Numbered from the stretch's first letter, positions 22,703 through 32,694 are shown. The stretch is DNA of 64,000 nucleotides from JBFJKD01 sp041600415 (GCA_041600415.1 JBFIKF010000006.1:62001-126000); one strand, 5' to 3'. Program-made: numbers and translations. The notes: generated by a model from the letters alone, not told the origin.

Positions 22703-23869
22703 CTAATTTTTCTCGAAGCGGTATGCCGTGATATCGCCGCCGTTGTCCAGCACATATAGCGTCTCAGCATCGGCGGACATTGGCACGGTCAACCCGGCGC
22801 TGTCGACTCGAATACGCGCCACGAAATGACCATCCACTTGAGACAGTATATGCAGATACCCCTCGCTATCGCCCACCGCCAGATAGCCACCCGCGACCTC
22901 GGGCGCATTCAGTTTGCGATTTTTTAACTGCGCGTTACTCCACAGCTCCTGCCCACTACTGGCGCGCAGTGCACGTACCCGGTCGTCGCTTTCCACCACA
23001 TACACCTGATCGAGACCATAGCCAGGGCGCAGCACACTGGAGCTGTCCTGAAACCAGAGTTCGCGACCGGTGCCACGACTAAGCGCACCGACACGACCCT
23101 GATAACTGGACGCATAAATAACATCATCTTTCAGTAGCGGCGTATTGACATCCACCATGCGCTCGAGCTCGGTACGTCCCTTGGGTACGGCTATGCGACT
23201 CTCCCACAACAACGTGCCGGTACTGGCTTCGACACCAAATACTTTGCCGCTCGCAAAGCCAGCCACCACCATCGTGTCCGTAACGACGGGGGAACCGGTG
23301 CCGTGCAGTGTCAGAACCGGCACGTCCACATCGAAGCGCCACACCATCTCGCCAGTGGCGGCCGACAAGCCGTACAGTTTACTGTCCTGAGTTTGCACAG
23401 CAACGATGTCGTCATTGGCTGCCGGTGCAGCTAACACTTCGCTGCTGACCACCGCGCGCCAGCGCTCGGTGCCGCTTTCGGCTTCCAGCGCAATGACCGT
23501 GCCGTCGGCATTGCCCACCAATACCAGACCGCCACCCAGACCCACGCCACCGCTGAGGGATGTATCGAGTTCGGTGCGCCACAGTTTGTCGCCGTCCTCA
23601 GTGCGCAATGCCACTACCGTCCCCTCGTGGGTCGCGGCGTACAGCACCTGTCTGTCAATGCTGGGATGCAAGGTGGCCAGATAGCCTTTCTGAGCGCCGC
23701 CAATACCGGTGCGCCATTGCTTGCGCACCGTAATTTCTTCGTCGAAACTGACCAGCTCGGCCATTTTAGTGGGGCTATCCTTAGCGTCATCATCGTCGCT
23801 TTCCCAGAATTTCAACGCACTACAACCGGATAGCAAGATCACGCATAACAGCCACGACAGATGTTTCAT
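22703..23869 (-). CDS. bamB: outer membrane assembly lipoprotein BamB
   Basis: Component of the BAM complex that inserts beta-barrel proteins. The 388-residue protein begins MKHLSWLLCVILLSGCSALKFW with a lipobox (LSGC). It contains repeated PQQ-like beta-propeller blades such as DGDKLWRTELDTSLSGG, ESGTERWRAVVSSE, TGEMVWRFDVDVPV, TGTLLWESRIAVP and SGQELWSNAQL. It overlaps yfgM by four bases and belongs to the conserved hisS-yfgM-bamB-der order. Confidence 0.96.
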   Translation of the reverse strand: MKHLSWLLCVILLSGCSALKFWESDDDDAKDSPTKMAELVSFDEEITVRKQWRTGIGGAQKGYLATLHPSIDRQVLYAATHEGTVVALRTEDGDKLWRTELDTSLSGGVGLGGGLVLVGNADGTVIALEAESGTERWRAVVSSEVLAAPAANDDIVAVQTQDSKLYGLSAATGEMVWRFDVDVPVLTLHGTGSPVVTDTMVVAGFASGKVFGVEASTGTLLWESRIAVPKGRTELERMVDVNTPLLKDDVIYASSYQGRVGALSRGTGRELWFQDSSSVLRPGYGLDQVYVVESDDRVRALRASSGQELWSNAQLKNRKLNAPEVAGGYLAVGDSEGYLHILSQVDGHFVARIRVDSAGLTVPMSADAETLYVLDNGGDITAYRFEKN

Positions 23870-24567
23870 TCAGCATTCTCCTCGGAAACCACGTCTGAAT
23901 CAGATTGTGGTGTCACATCCCCCAGCAACACCTGATTTAGTTTGAGCTCCAGTATGGCGCGCGCATTATCGTCGGGCGCGCCCAGAGTATCGAGCGCCAA
24001 TTGATAGGCAGCGCGCGCGGCAACGAAATCGCCACTTAGCATCTGGATATCGCCGCGCACCTCAGCATACTGACTCGCCAGTGCGTTTGGCACGTCCTGA
24101 TCAAGCACTGTCAGTGCGTCGCCGTACGCACCACGCGCAGCCAGTACGCGAGCCAGTCGCAGGCCAGCAACGGCGGCCAGTTCGTCCTCAGCCGCTTGCA
24201 TGACTGCCCGTAATTCAGTTTCCGCAGTCTCCAGATCCTGATCGAGAACGGCCAAACGCGCCAGCGCCAAACCTGCATAGCGTGCGTACTGACTACGTCC
24301 GTGGTTTTCTTTCAGGGCGTCTGCCAATTCGTTCAGCCTGGCACGTTGCGCTGGGTTCAGCTCGTCCGTAGTAGTTGCCAGGGTCAACATTTCATCGTAC
24401 AGCAGTGAAGCCTGCTGGGCTTTGCGCTCGCTATAATCCTGCCACTGGTGCCAGCCAAACCAGCCGCCCACACCCAGGACGACTAACAACAGGGTTTGCG
24501 CGCCGCGCTCCTTCCACCAGCGCTTAAGCATTTCCATCTGTTCTTGTTCAGTGAGATGATCGGCCAC
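23866..24567 (-). CDS. yfgM: YfgM-like TPR protein (ancillary SecYEG factor)
   Basis: Inner-membrane protein with a short cytoplasmic N-terminus, one membrane segment (LLLVVLGVGGWFGW, about residues 20-33) and periplasmic TPR-like helices. It corresponds to YfgM, which joins the PpiD-SecYEG chaperone network. The start ADHLTEQEQMEMLKRWWKERG is the family N-terminus, which places the start at the GTG at 24567; the open frame upstream is non-conserved. It overlaps bamB by four bases and ends in an acidic tail. Confidence 0.9.
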   Translation of the reverse strand: MADHLTEQEQMEMLKRWWKERGAQTLLLVVLGVGGWFGWHQWQDYSERKAQQASLLYDEMLTLATTTDELNPAQRARLNELADALKENHGRSQYARYAGLALARLAVLDQDLETAETELRAVMQAAEDELAAVAGLRLARVLAARGAYGDALTVLDQDVPNALASQYAEVRGDIQMLSGDFVAARAAYQLALDTLGAPDDNARAILELKLNQVLLGDVTPQSDSDVVSEENAE

Positions 24568-24670
24568 AATTAAATTCCACCTTATTAAATTTAAATACAC
24601 TAACGTTGTTAACGTTCAATTTTTCATGGCCGGGGCAATTCTCAACATCCACAGCGCCCGTTTGACCTGT

Positions 24671-25957
24671 CTAAGGACTGCCCGCAAACTCCCGGGTCAG
24701 TAGCGCTACCGCGTCCGCTTCCGACAGGGTTTGCTGGACGGCTTCACGGCGCAAATATTTTACCGTGACCTTTCCTGCCGCCACTTCATCCTCACCCAAA
24801 ATCAGCGCAACCAGTGCGCCGCTGCGGTCCGCCCGCTTTATTTGTTGCTTGAACCCACCGCCACCGCAGTGATTCTGGAGACGCACATGGGGACAGGTGG
24901 TGCGCAATCGCTCGCTGAACGCCAGGGCCGCCGCCGCCACATCGCCAACCGCCACCAGATAGACGTCCAGTTGCCGGGCGATACTATCCGGTAGCGCTCC
25001 GGCGGCGTCAAGCAACAGCACCAGTCGCTCCTCCCCCATGCCACAACCAACCGCTGGCGTCGATTTGCCACCCAACTGTTGTACCAGATCATCGTAACGG
25101 CCGCCTGCACACACCGTACCCTGAGCACCGAGACTCTCGGTCACCCATTCAAAGACCGTTTTGCCGTAGTAATCCAGCCCCCGTACCAGCCGTGGGTTAA
25201 TCTGGTAGCTAACACCGACGGCGTTCAATAATTGTTGCAGTCCAGTAAAATGTTGTTGCGATTCGGCGTCCAGAAAATCCAGCAGAGTCGGCGCCGTATC
25301 GAGTACTGCCTGAGTGTCTACGTTTTTACTATCCAGAATACGCAAGGGATTGGTGTCCAGACGCCGCTGGCTGTCATCGTCGAGATGTTCTCGGCGCCTA
25401 CTCAAAAATTCTACCAACGCCTCGCGATAGCGCGCGCGGGATGCCGCATTGCCGAGGGAGTTGATTTGCAGCTCAACATGTTGATCAATACCCAACGCGC
25501 GCCATAAACGCGCGGTCATGGCAATCAACTCCGCGTCAATATCTGGACCATCAAGCCCGAACACCTCCGCACCAAACTGATGAAATTGTCGCAGGCGGCC
25601 TTTTTGCGGCCGTTCGTAGCGGAACATTGCGCCGCTGTACCAGAGCCGCTGGACCTGATTGTGTAGTAACCCATTTTGCTCGCAGGCACGCACACAACCA
25701 GCGGTGCCCTCGGGGCGCAAGGTGACGCTTTCGTCGTTGCGGTCGGAAAAGGTATACATTTCCTTCTCGACAATATCGGTAACCGCACCAATCGAGCGTC
25801 GAAATAGTTCGGTTTTTTCAACCAACGGAAATCGAATTTCGCGGTAGCCGTAACTGCCGAATAATCGGGCGACGGTTGCCTCAAGATATTGCCAACCGGG
25901 GGAGTTCTCGGGCAAGAGATCATTCATGCCCCGCAGGGACTGTATTTGTTCCGACAT
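24671..25957 (-). CDS. hisS: histidyl-tRNA synthetase
   Basis: Class II synthetase charging tRNA-His. The 428-residue protein shows motif 1 (YREIRFPLVEKTELFRRSIGAVTDIVEKEMYTF), motif 2 (RLWYSGAMFRYERPQKGRLRQFHQFGAE), the histidine-specific signature LVRGLDYYGKTVFEWV and AGGRYDDLVQQLGG, and motif 3 (GCGMGEERLVLLL), followed by the anticodon-binding domain. Normal length. It sits between ispG and yfgM on the same strand. Confidence 0.97.
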   Translation of the reverse strand: MSEQIQSLRGMNDLLPENSPGWQYLEATVARLFGSYGYREIRFPLVEKTELFRRSIGAVTDIVEKEMYTFSDRNDESVTLRPEGTAGCVRACEQNGLLHNQVQRLWYSGAMFRYERPQKGRLRQFHQFGAEVFGLDGPDIDAELIAMTARLWRALGIDQHVELQINSLGNAASRARYREALVEFLSRRREHLDDDSQRRLDTNPLRILDSKNVDTQAVLDTAPTLLDFLDAESQQHFTGLQQLLNAVGVSYQINPRLVRGLDYYGKTVFEWVTESLGAQGTVCAGGRYDDLVQQLGGKSTPAVGCGMGEERLVLLLDAAGALPDSIARQLDVYLVAVGDVAAAALAFSERLRTTCPHVRLQNHCGGGGFKQQIKRADRSGALVALILGEDEVAAGKVTVKYLRREAVQQTLSEADAVALLTREFAGSP

Positions 25958-25977
25958 TGTTACTCGTTAATTATTCA

Positions 25978-27090
25978 TCAGGATTTAGCGATGACCCGAC
26001 TGGCCGCCAGCGCTTTTTCGTTGAGCTGGTGGCGAATGGCACGCTCCAGCTCGTCGACCAGGTTTTCCTGGCCGAGTTTAACGCTGGGCTTACCATCGAT
26101 ATACAGCAGATTTTTGGGTGCTCCACCGGTTAAACCCAGCTCGGCAACCTTGGCCTCGCCCGGGCCATTGACAATACACCCGATAATCGCCACATCCAGC
26201 GGCTCGGTCACATCTTCCAGGCGCCGCTCCAGCTCGTTGAGGGTCTGGATGACATCAAAGTTCTGTCGCGAACAGCTCGGGCAAGCGACAAAATTGATGC
26301 CCTTACTGCGCAGGCCCAGACTTTTTAGCATATCCCAGCCAACCTTGACTTCCTCCACCGGATCCGCCGCCAGGGATACGCGCAAGGTATCGCCAATGCC
26401 CTCCATCAACAGCATGCCCATGCCGATGGAAGACTTGACTGTGCCGGAGCGCAGACCACCGGCCTCGGTAATCCCCAGGTGCAACGGGTTATCGATCTGC
26501 GCGGATATCAGCCGGTAGGCGTCCACCGCCATAAACACGTTGGATGCTTTGATACTTAATTTAAAGTTGTGAAAATCCATGCGCTCCAGAATATCGATAT
26601 GGCGCAGTGCCGACTCTACCAGCGCAGCGGACGTTGGCTCACCGTATTTGCGTTGCAGGTCTTTTTCGAGAGAGCCCGCGTTGACGCCGATGCGAATCGG
26701 AATATTGCTGTCACGCGCTTTTTCGACCACCGCGCGAATTCGATCCGCGCGACCGATATTACCCGGATTAATACGCAAACAGTCGGCACCCAAATCAGCT
26801 ACTTTAAGCGCAATTTTATGGTCAAAGTGAATATCCGCGACCAGTGGGACAGCCACCCGTTTACGAATTTCTCCGAACGCATCTGCCGCCGCCATACTCG
26901 GCACCGACACGCGCACAATATCCGCGCCGGCGTCGCACAGACTTTGTATCTGAGCAACCGTGGCCGCCACATCGAGGGTCTCGGTGTTGGTCATACTCTG
27001 CACGGAAATTGGCGCATCCCCGCCCACCGCCACGTTCCCGACCATCACCTGACGGGTTTTGCGGCGCTTGATTGGCGACTGGACATTCAT
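25978..27090 (-). CDS. ispG: (E)-4-hydroxy-3-methylbut-2-enyl-diphosphate synthase
   Basis: Iron-sulfur enzyme of the MEP isoprenoid pathway, making HMBPP from MEcPP. The 370-residue protein begins MNVQSPIKRRKTRQVMVGNVAVGGDAPISVQSMTNT, has the barrel core DIVRVSVPSMAAADAF, and the cluster-binding cysteines in FVACPSCSRQNFDV and AIIGCIVNGPGE. The ATG at 27090 is the family start, 10 bases after rodZ. Part of the pilW-rodZ-ispG-hisS operon. Confidence 0.97.
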   Translation of the reverse strand: MNVQSPIKRRKTRQVMVGNVAVGGDAPISVQSMTNTETLDVAATVAQIQSLCDAGADIVRVSVPSMAAADAFGEIRKRVAVPLVADIHFDHKIALKVADLGADCLRINPGNIGRADRIRAVVEKARDSNIPIRIGVNAGSLEKDLQRKYGEPTSAALVESALRHIDILERMDFHNFKLSIKASNVFMAVDAYRLISAQIDNPLHLGITEAGGLRSGTVKSSIGMGMLLMEGIGDTLRVSLAADPVEEVKVGWDMLKSLGLRSKGINFVACPSCSRQNFDVIQTLNELERRLEDVTEPLDVAIIGCIVNGPGEAKVAELGLTGGAPKNLLYIDGKPSVKLGQENLVDELERAIRHQLNEKALAASRVIAKS

Positions 27091-27100
27091 AAGTAGTTGT

Positions 27101-28102
27101 TTACTGTCCCACCACGAGGCGCGCGGCACGGGTTTGCGGATTAAGGTCCGTCACCGGAACACTCTCGCCTCGATAATTAACCGTCACCCCGGGGGCATTG
27201 CCCAGAATTAAACTGAATGGCGGTTGTCCTTGCAACGACAGTTGGGTACCCGCGGATTTTTGCGTCATAACCAGCACTGTGCCGCTGCCATCGACTACCT
27301 TGACCCAGCTCTCCTGAGTAAAGATTAGTTCAAGCGCGTCGCTCGCTAGCGGCGTTACTGCCGATATATATTGCGCAGCGTCGTTATTTTCGCCATCAAC
27401 TTCGCCGCCCTGCGCTGCGGTGTAGTCCGCCAGGGACTCACCCGCGTTTTCATCAACGCTAACCGAGACATCATCGACCGCGGGCCCGAGGCCAACTGGG
27501 TCAACTGACGTTACTGCCACCAGTGTGTCGTTGTCAGTCGCCACTTGCTCGGTACCGCGTATAGGCGCCACCGATGCCTGATTGGGCACGGTGGCCACCA
27601 TATTCAATACTGGTGCAGTCGCGAGCGTCGCCTGACCGTTGGCGAGTGCGGCTGAGTACTCTTTATAAAGCCATTTGCCAACCACCACGGCAACAGTAAT
27701 AAGTACCGCAGCCACCCCGACCAGCATCAACAGGTGGACCCTCCGTCGATCGGGCTGGTAGTGATTGCGCATCGCCTGGCTCTGGCTCACTTTCGCGCGC
27801 TGCCCTTTATCGCGGATCTTGTCAAACTCGGCCTGCACGGCTTCGTAAGTTGCTATGAGTGGTGCGTGATCCATATCTAGCAGTGCGCAATAACGACGAA
27901 TATAGCCACGCACATACACCGCCACAGGCAATCTTGCATACTCATCCGCTTCGAGGGAACCAACCGCACCAGGGGTTAAACCGGTATGGCGCGCCACTTC
28001 CTCAATTGACATGCCCAGCTCGCCACGTTTTTTACGCAGCGCCAAGCCAACGGATTGTGACCCCGCATTGAAAACCGTTTCTGATTTTTCGTCAGCGCTC
28101 AC
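27101..28102 (-). CDS. rodZ: cell-shape protein RodZ
   Basis: Links MreB to the membrane and keeps rod shape. The 333-residue protein has a cytoplasmic Xre-type helix-turn-helix (LALRKKRGELGMSIEEVARHTGLTPGAVGSLEADEY), a membrane segment near residue 125 (VHLLMLVGVAAVLITVAVVVG), a low-complexity periplasmic linker rich in Ala/Thr/Val, and the C-terminal DUF4115 domain (SWVKVVDGSGTVLVMTQKSAG). The GTG at 28102 (VSADEKSE) is preferred; it overlaps the pilW stop by 11 bases. The longer frame upstream lies inside pilW. Confidence 0.93.
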   Translation of the reverse strand: MSADEKSETVFNAGSQSVGLALRKKRGELGMSIEEVARHTGLTPGAVGSLEADEYARLPVAVYVRGYIRRYCALLDMDHAPLIATYEAVQAEFDKIRDKGQRAKVSQSQAMRNHYQPDRRRVHLLMLVGVAAVLITVAVVVGKWLYKEYSAALANGQATLATAPVLNMVATVPNQASVAPIRGTEQVATDNDTLVAVTSVDPVGLGPAVDDVSVSVDENAGESLADYTAAQGGEVDGENNDAAQYISAVTPLASDALELIFTQESWVKVVDGSGTVLVMTQKSAGTQLSLQGQPPFSLILGNAPGVTVNYRGESVPVTDLNPQTRAARLVVGQ

Positions 28103-28883
28103 CGGCGAGCCACCGTTTATATTCCAGCGCTTCTTCTGAGTAAGGAAATAGTTTCCGCAAAGCCAATCCCTGACTCGCCTCACCATCCTTATTGCCAAAT
28201 TCGCGTTCCAATTTCACTCCCAGCCACAAGCTTCTGGCACTGGCCTTGTGTAACTGGTGGTACTTATCGAGGTAGGCCTTGGCGCGTGGATAATCCCCAT
28301 CGGTAAAATAGTGGCTCGCGAGTTCGATATGCGGACGCGCTAAACGGGGGTTCAAACTAATCGCCTTGAGCCAGGCATCGCGGGCCTGCTCCACCCGGTT
28401 CAACCTTGCCGCGGTGGTGCCGAGGCTTGAATACACTTGAGCCCGGCGGGAATACGCCGTATCGGAGGTGGCCTTTTCAAGCTGCTGGTAGGCCTCTTCG
28501 TAACGCCCCTGGCGGTACAGGAACACGCCGTAGTTATTGCGCGCAGAGGTAAAATCAGGGTCGTAGCTGATGGCTTTCCGAAAGTGGCTATCCGCCAGTT
28601 CGTATTCCTGTTCGAGTTGAAACAGCAGAGCCATGCCGCCATGGGCACCGGCCGAGCGGCTGTCGACCTCGAGCGCCTTGAGTAAATGATGGCGAGCGGA
28701 TTCGCGATTACCTTCGCCGAGATAACCCATGCCCAGTTGAATATGATCCGCCAGCAGTTGCCCCCGCCGGTCGGACGCGGAAGGCTCGCCGAGCTTGGCA
28801 CGCCCAGAGGTGGTGGTGGTCGTACACCCGGCAACCAGCAGCAGGCCGACCAGAACTAACGCCGCTGAATTTTTCAGTCTCAT
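28092..28883 (-). CDS. pilW: type IV pilus biogenesis lipoprotein PilW/PilF-like
   Basis: TPR lipoprotein that helps the pilus secretin assemble in the outer membrane. It begins MRLKNSAALVLVGLLLVAGCTTTT with a lipobox, and carries consecutive TPR repeats (LGMGYLGEGNRESARHHLLKALEVD; FRKAISYDPDFTSARNNYGVFLYRQGRYEEAYQQLEKA). The ATG at 28883 has GGGTGA in front; a GTG nine bases earlier is an alternative. It overlaps rodZ, in the common rlmN-pilW-rodZ order. Confidence 0.92.
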   Translation of the reverse strand: MRLKNSAALVLVGLLLVAGCTTTTTSGRAKLGEPSASDRRGQLLADHIQLGMGYLGEGNRESARHHLLKALEVDSRSAGAHGGMALLFQLEQEYELADSHFRKAISYDPDFTSARNNYGVFLYRQGRYEEAYQQLEKATSDTAYSRRAQVYSSLGTTAARLNRVEQARDAWLKAISLNPRLARPHIELASHYFTDGDYPRAKAYLDKYHQLHKASARSLWLGVKLEREFGNKDGEASQGLALRKLFPYSEEALEYKRWLAGER

Positions 28884-28888
28884 TGCTT

Positions 28889-30073
28889 TCACCCACTGCT
28901 ACCTGTCGGTAGTTGCTGACCCCGCAATTCGCGCTGTTGATAACGCTCGGCCCGGCGCGTGCGATCGTTGACAGCACCGGCCAATTGCCCACAGGCGGCG
29001 GCGATATCGGCACCCCGCGTTGTGCGCACCGTAACAGTGTACCCGGCTTGAATAAGGATGTCCTTAAAGCGGTGCAGGGCATTGTTGGATACCCGTCTAT
29101 AGTCCGAACCGGGGAACGGATTAAACGGAATCAGGTTGATTTTACAAGGCGTATCTTGCAGCAACAGCGCCAGTTCCCGGGCCTGTTCGGCACGGTCGTT
29201 TATCTGATCCATCAGGGTGTATTCAATGGTGATGCGGCGCCGCTGATCGGGCAATTTTTTGAGGTAATTTTGCGCGGACTGTAACAACATGGCGATCGGG
29301 TATTTGCGATTCAGGGGCACCAGCTGATCCCGCAGGGCGTCATTGGGCGCGTGCAACGAAATCGCCAGGGAGGCGTCAGTAACGTCGCCGAGGCGATCAA
29401 GCGCCGGCACGACCCCCGCAGTACTCAGCGTAACGCGGCGCTTTGACAGCCCATAAGCACAATCGTGCATCATCAAATTCATGGCATCGACTACGTTGTC
29501 AAAATTGAGCAATGGTTCACCCATACCCATCATGACAACGTTACTCACCGCCCGGGTGGCGCCGCTTGCAAAAGCGCCAAAGGAATTGTTGGCGATCCAC
29601 ACCTGGCCAATAATTTCTGCGGCAGTCAGGTCACCGTTAAATCCCTGCTTGCCGGTGGAGCAAAAACTGCAATCCAGTGCGCATCCCACCTGCGACGACA
29701 CACACAGGGTAGCGCGTGCGCCCTCCGGAATATAAACCATTTCCACGCAACTACCACTGTCGGTGCGCACCAGCCATTTGCGCGTGCCGTCGGCGGAATC
29801 AACCTGGCTAACCACCTGTGGTGGGCGCACCTCGGCAATCTGCTTAAGAGTGTCGCGCAGCTCCCTGGAGAGGTCAGTCATCAGTTCGAAATCGGTGACT
29901 CCTCGCTGGTGAATCCATTGCAGTAATTGTTTTGCCCGAAAGCGCTTGTGCCCAAGCGTCGCAAAGAAATCCTCCAGCTTTACGGCGGACAAACCGAGTA
30001 AATTAACCCGCGTCTGGCCGCCGTCCGTGACAATTCGCCGTGCAGTAATATTTGTCGCTGTGGATTCGGTCAT
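28889..30073 (-). CDS. rlmN: 23S rRNA/tRNA adenine-C2 methyltransferase RlmN
   Basis: Radical SAM enzyme that methylates C2 of A2503 in 23S rRNA and A37 in some tRNAs. The 394-residue protein carries the cluster motif CALDCSFCSTGKQGFNGD, the family N-terminal region LEDFFATLGHKRFRAKQLLQWIHQRG and the conserved VVMMGMGEPLLNFDNV. The C-terminal catalytic Cys lies in GADIAAACGQL. The ATG at 30073 has AAGG in front; an earlier start would overlap ndk. Confidence 0.96.
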   Translation of the reverse strand: MTESTATNITARRIVTDGGQTRVNLLGLSAVKLEDFFATLGHKRFRAKQLLQWIHQRGVTDFELMTDLSRELRDTLKQIAEVRPPQVVSQVDSADGTRKWLVRTDSGSCVEMVYIPEGARATLCVSSQVGCALDCSFCSTGKQGFNGDLTAAEIIGQVWIANNSFGAFASGATRAVSNVVMMGMGEPLLNFDNVVDAMNLMMHDCAYGLSKRRVTLSTAGVVPALDRLGDVTDASLAISLHAPNDALRDQLVPLNRKYPIAMLLQSAQNYLKKLPDQRRRITIEYTLMDQINDRAEQARELALLLQDTPCKINLIPFNPFPGSDYRRVSNNALHRFKDILIQAGYTVTVRTTRGADIAAACGQLAGAVNDRTRRAERYQQRELRGQQLPTGSSG

Positions 30074-30084
30074 CAGGGCCTTGT

Positions 30085-30510
30085 TTAGCGTGGGCAAATC
30101 TCATTATCCGCGAAAAAATATGCGATTTCCCGTTCCGCTGCCGCCACGGAATCGGAGCCATGCACCGCATTGGCATCAATGGTTTCCGCGAAATCGGCGC
30201 GTATGGTTCCCGGAGCGGCATCCTGAGGGTTGGTGGCTCCCATCAGATCTCGATTGGCAACAACCGCGTTGTCCCCCTGTAGTACCTGCACGACGACCGG
30301 GCCCGAAGTCATAAATCCGACCAAATCTGGGAAAAAGGGCCGATTTTTGTGCTCGGCATAAAACCCTTCGGCCTGCTCCCGCGACAGATGCTGCATTTTT
30401 GCAGCGATAACCTTCAGGCCGGCTTGCTCAAAGCGGCTGATAATGTCGCCGATCACATTTTTAGCAACGGCATCGGGCTTGATGATGGAAAGGGTTCTTT
30501 CTGTCGCCAT
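30085..30510 (-). CDS. ndk: nucleoside diphosphate kinase
   Basis: Exchanges the terminal phosphate among nucleoside triphosphates. The 141-residue protein starts MATERTLSIIKPDAVAKNVIGDI and has the active-site histidine at residue 117 in IDANAVHGSDS, plus NRDLMGATNPQDA. Normal size for the family. The longer frame upstream lacks homology, so the ATG at 30510 is used. Confidence 0.97.
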   Translation of the reverse strand: MATERTLSIIKPDAVAKNVIGDIISRFEQAGLKVIAAKMQHLSREQAEGFYAEHKNRPFFPDLVGFMTSGPVVVQVLQGDNAVVANRDLMGATNPQDAAPGTIRADFAETIDANAVHGSDSVAAAEREIAYFFADNEICPR

Positions 30511-30632
30511 GAATCTATTGCTCCATGTCATTCAAATAAGGGATAAAGTGTGTAGCCCGCGAGCACCGGCCCGGAGCATTAAAGGGAGTGGGATTTTACT
30601 CTTGCGAACAGGGGGTTACAACAAAGTCGTGC

Positions 30633-32663
30633 CTAGGCGGCGAGCATGGTCCGAAAGCGCTCCACCGGGACCGGCATGCTGAAATGCGCACCCTGGTAGG
30701 TATCACAGCCAGATTTGCGCAATATCTCCAGCGATTCCGGGCCTTCCACGCCCTCTGCCGTTACCTGGAGACCATATTGGCGAGAGACTGCCAGAATGGC
30801 CTCCACCACGCCGCGGCTTTCCGGATCGCGGTGAATGTTGCGAATAAATTCCCGGTCTATTTTGAGCCAGTCGAACGGCAGCCGTTTCAGGTAAATCATG
30901 GACGAGTAGCCGATGCCAAAATCATCAATCGAAAATAACGAGCCCAACTCCTTGATCGCCTCCATTTTATAGATCGCCTCATCCACATCTTCGATAACCA
31001 GATTTTCTGTCACCTCGAAATTCAAATACCGAGGATCGACGTTGTAGCTTTCCAGGCTGTGTTGAATCACCTCCAGCAACTGTGGGTCGTTGAACTGGCG
31101 CGGACTAATATTTATCCCCAAACACATCTCGTCATCCCACAGACCATCATCCATAAAACCACGCACGTACTCACAGGCGGTGCGAATAACCCAGTGTCCG
31201 ACATCGACTATCAGTCCAGATGATTCCAGTAACGGAATAAATTCCGATGGCATGTTGGTCACGCGATCCGCGTTAACCCAACGCAGTAACGCTTCGCCAC
31301 CCATCAACCGCCCATCCCGCAGGGAAATTTGCGGCTGCACAAACAGGGCGAACTCCTGGTTATCTACCGCTTTGCGCAAACGCGTATTAAGTCCAATCTG
31401 ACGCTGTGCTTTCTCGCGAATACTGTGGTCAAAAAATGCAATGCCGTTGCGCCCTTTGCGTTTGGCTTCATACATCGCGGTATCGGCATACTGCAATGCC
31501 CGCTCGGCGCTGGTGCTATGGTCATTGACCAGCGCAATGCCAACACTGGCGGTAAGAATAAACTCGTTACCATCGTAAAATATCGGATGAGAGATCAGTT
31601 CCTTCACCTTGGTAGCCATATCCCGAGCCAGTACGGCACCCTCGGTAAGGGTCTGCCCAATATCTGGAATAAACAGCAAAAATTCGTCGCCACTCATGCG
31701 CGCTACCATCGACTGCTCGGTGATCAACATGGCAATCACCTTGGCGAGCTTACACAGCACCTGGTCGCCGACGGCGTGGCCCCAGGAATCGTTGATATCC
31801 TTGAAATGATCGAGATCCACCAACAAAAACGCGGCGCAAATATCGCGATCCGCATTTTCCAGAAAATACTGGCGAATGGTCTCGATCAGTAACTGTCGAT
31901 TTGGGAGTCGGGTAAGATTGTCGAAATAAAGATCCCGGTCCGTGGGATATTCCTGGGGAGGCCCCAGCCCGCTGCTTTTGCCGCGCGATAATTTATGCAG
32001 TACCGCCGCGCGACTGCTCCGATCATCCCCATGTTGCGGGTCACAATCGCGCACTGTCGCACTTGCCGTGGGAGCAGTATCAAGTGTCAGCACCGGCGCG
32101 ATCGAAGATTCGGGTGTTTGCCCGGCGGTGTCCGGGAACTCTACCTGAGGATTTGCCGCTGCCGCCGGTACGGTTGTCAGGTTGCGCTCGTCAGAAGGAG
32201 ATTCCGGTTGCGATGCCCGCGGCGGATTGGCATTGTGTTCCATGGCACCCATTGGGGGCGCTGCGGACCCCGCGATGGCATCAGCAGCATGGGAATGCTC
32301 GCGGTTGGTTGCGACTGTCTCCAGCGCTGCGAACAGCGTGACCACTAATTCCCGGCCGCTGTCACCCACGGGCCGAATATCCAGCGTGATCTGTTCGCTG
32401 TCAGAACCGTCGCGCAGCTCCCACTGAACGCGCCGCTGCCGATCTTCCAGCGCATTGTTCAACTCGCGCTTGAGCGCGGCCAGGGCTACCGGCTCGTCGC
32501 TGCAGTTTTCATCAAGGCTGGTACCGAGAATCGCGCGCTTACTACATCCCAGCAGCTGTTGGGCCCGCGGGTTACAATCCACACACACCCCGTAGGCGAA
32601 GAACATTGTGCCGTAAGGCGATGAGTCCAGCAGTAATTTATAGAGCTCTTCTTTGGAACTCAT
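30633..32663 (-). CDS. PAS-GGDEF-EAL cyclic-di-GMP protein, probable phosphodiesterase
   Basis: A 676-residue signalling protein. Residues 10-115 look like a PAS sensor (LLLDSSPYGTMFFAYGVCVDCNPRAQQLLGCS). A long Ala/Pro-rich linker follows, then a GGDEF domain at about residues 245-410 whose active loop reads SGDEF (near residue 324) in place of GGDEF. The C-terminal EAL domain starts at GGEALLRWV near residue 450 and keeps DDFGIGYSS and LKIDREFIRNI. The EAL part looks active; synthase activity of the SGDEF loop is uncertain. No membrane segment is seen, so it is cytoplasmic. Confidence 0.9.
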   Translation of the reverse strand: MSSKEELYKLLLDSSPYGTMFFAYGVCVDCNPRAQQLLGCSKRAILGTSLDENCSDEPVALAALKRELNNALEDRQRRVQWELRDGSDSEQITLDIRPVGDSGRELVVTLFAALETVATNREHSHAADAIAGSAAPPMGAMEHNANPPRASQPESPSDERNLTTVPAAAANPQVEFPDTAGQTPESSIAPVLTLDTAPTASATVRDCDPQHGDDRSSRAAVLHKLSRGKSSGLGPPQEYPTDRDLYFDNLTRLPNRQLLIETIRQYFLENADRDICAAFLLVDLDHFKDINDSWGHAVGDQVLCKLAKVIAMLITEQSMVARMSGDEFLLFIPDIGQTLTEGAVLARDMATKVKELISHPIFYDGNEFILTASVGIALVNDHSTSAERALQYADTAMYEAKRKGRNGIAFFDHSIREKAQRQIGLNTRLRKAVDNQEFALFVQPQISLRDGRLMGGEALLRWVNADRVTNMPSEFIPLLESSGLIVDVGHWVIRTACEYVRGFMDDGLWDDEMCLGINISPRQFNDPQLLEVIQHSLESYNVDPRYLNFEVTENLVIEDVDEAIYKMEAIKELGSLFSIDDFGIGYSSMIYLKRLPFDWLKIDREFIRNIHRDPESRGVVEAILAVSRQYGLQVTAEGVEGPESLEILRKSGCDTYQGAHFSMPVPVERFRTMLAA

Positions 32664-32694
32664 AAGTGGCCCTTAGCCAGATATCCGACCCATT

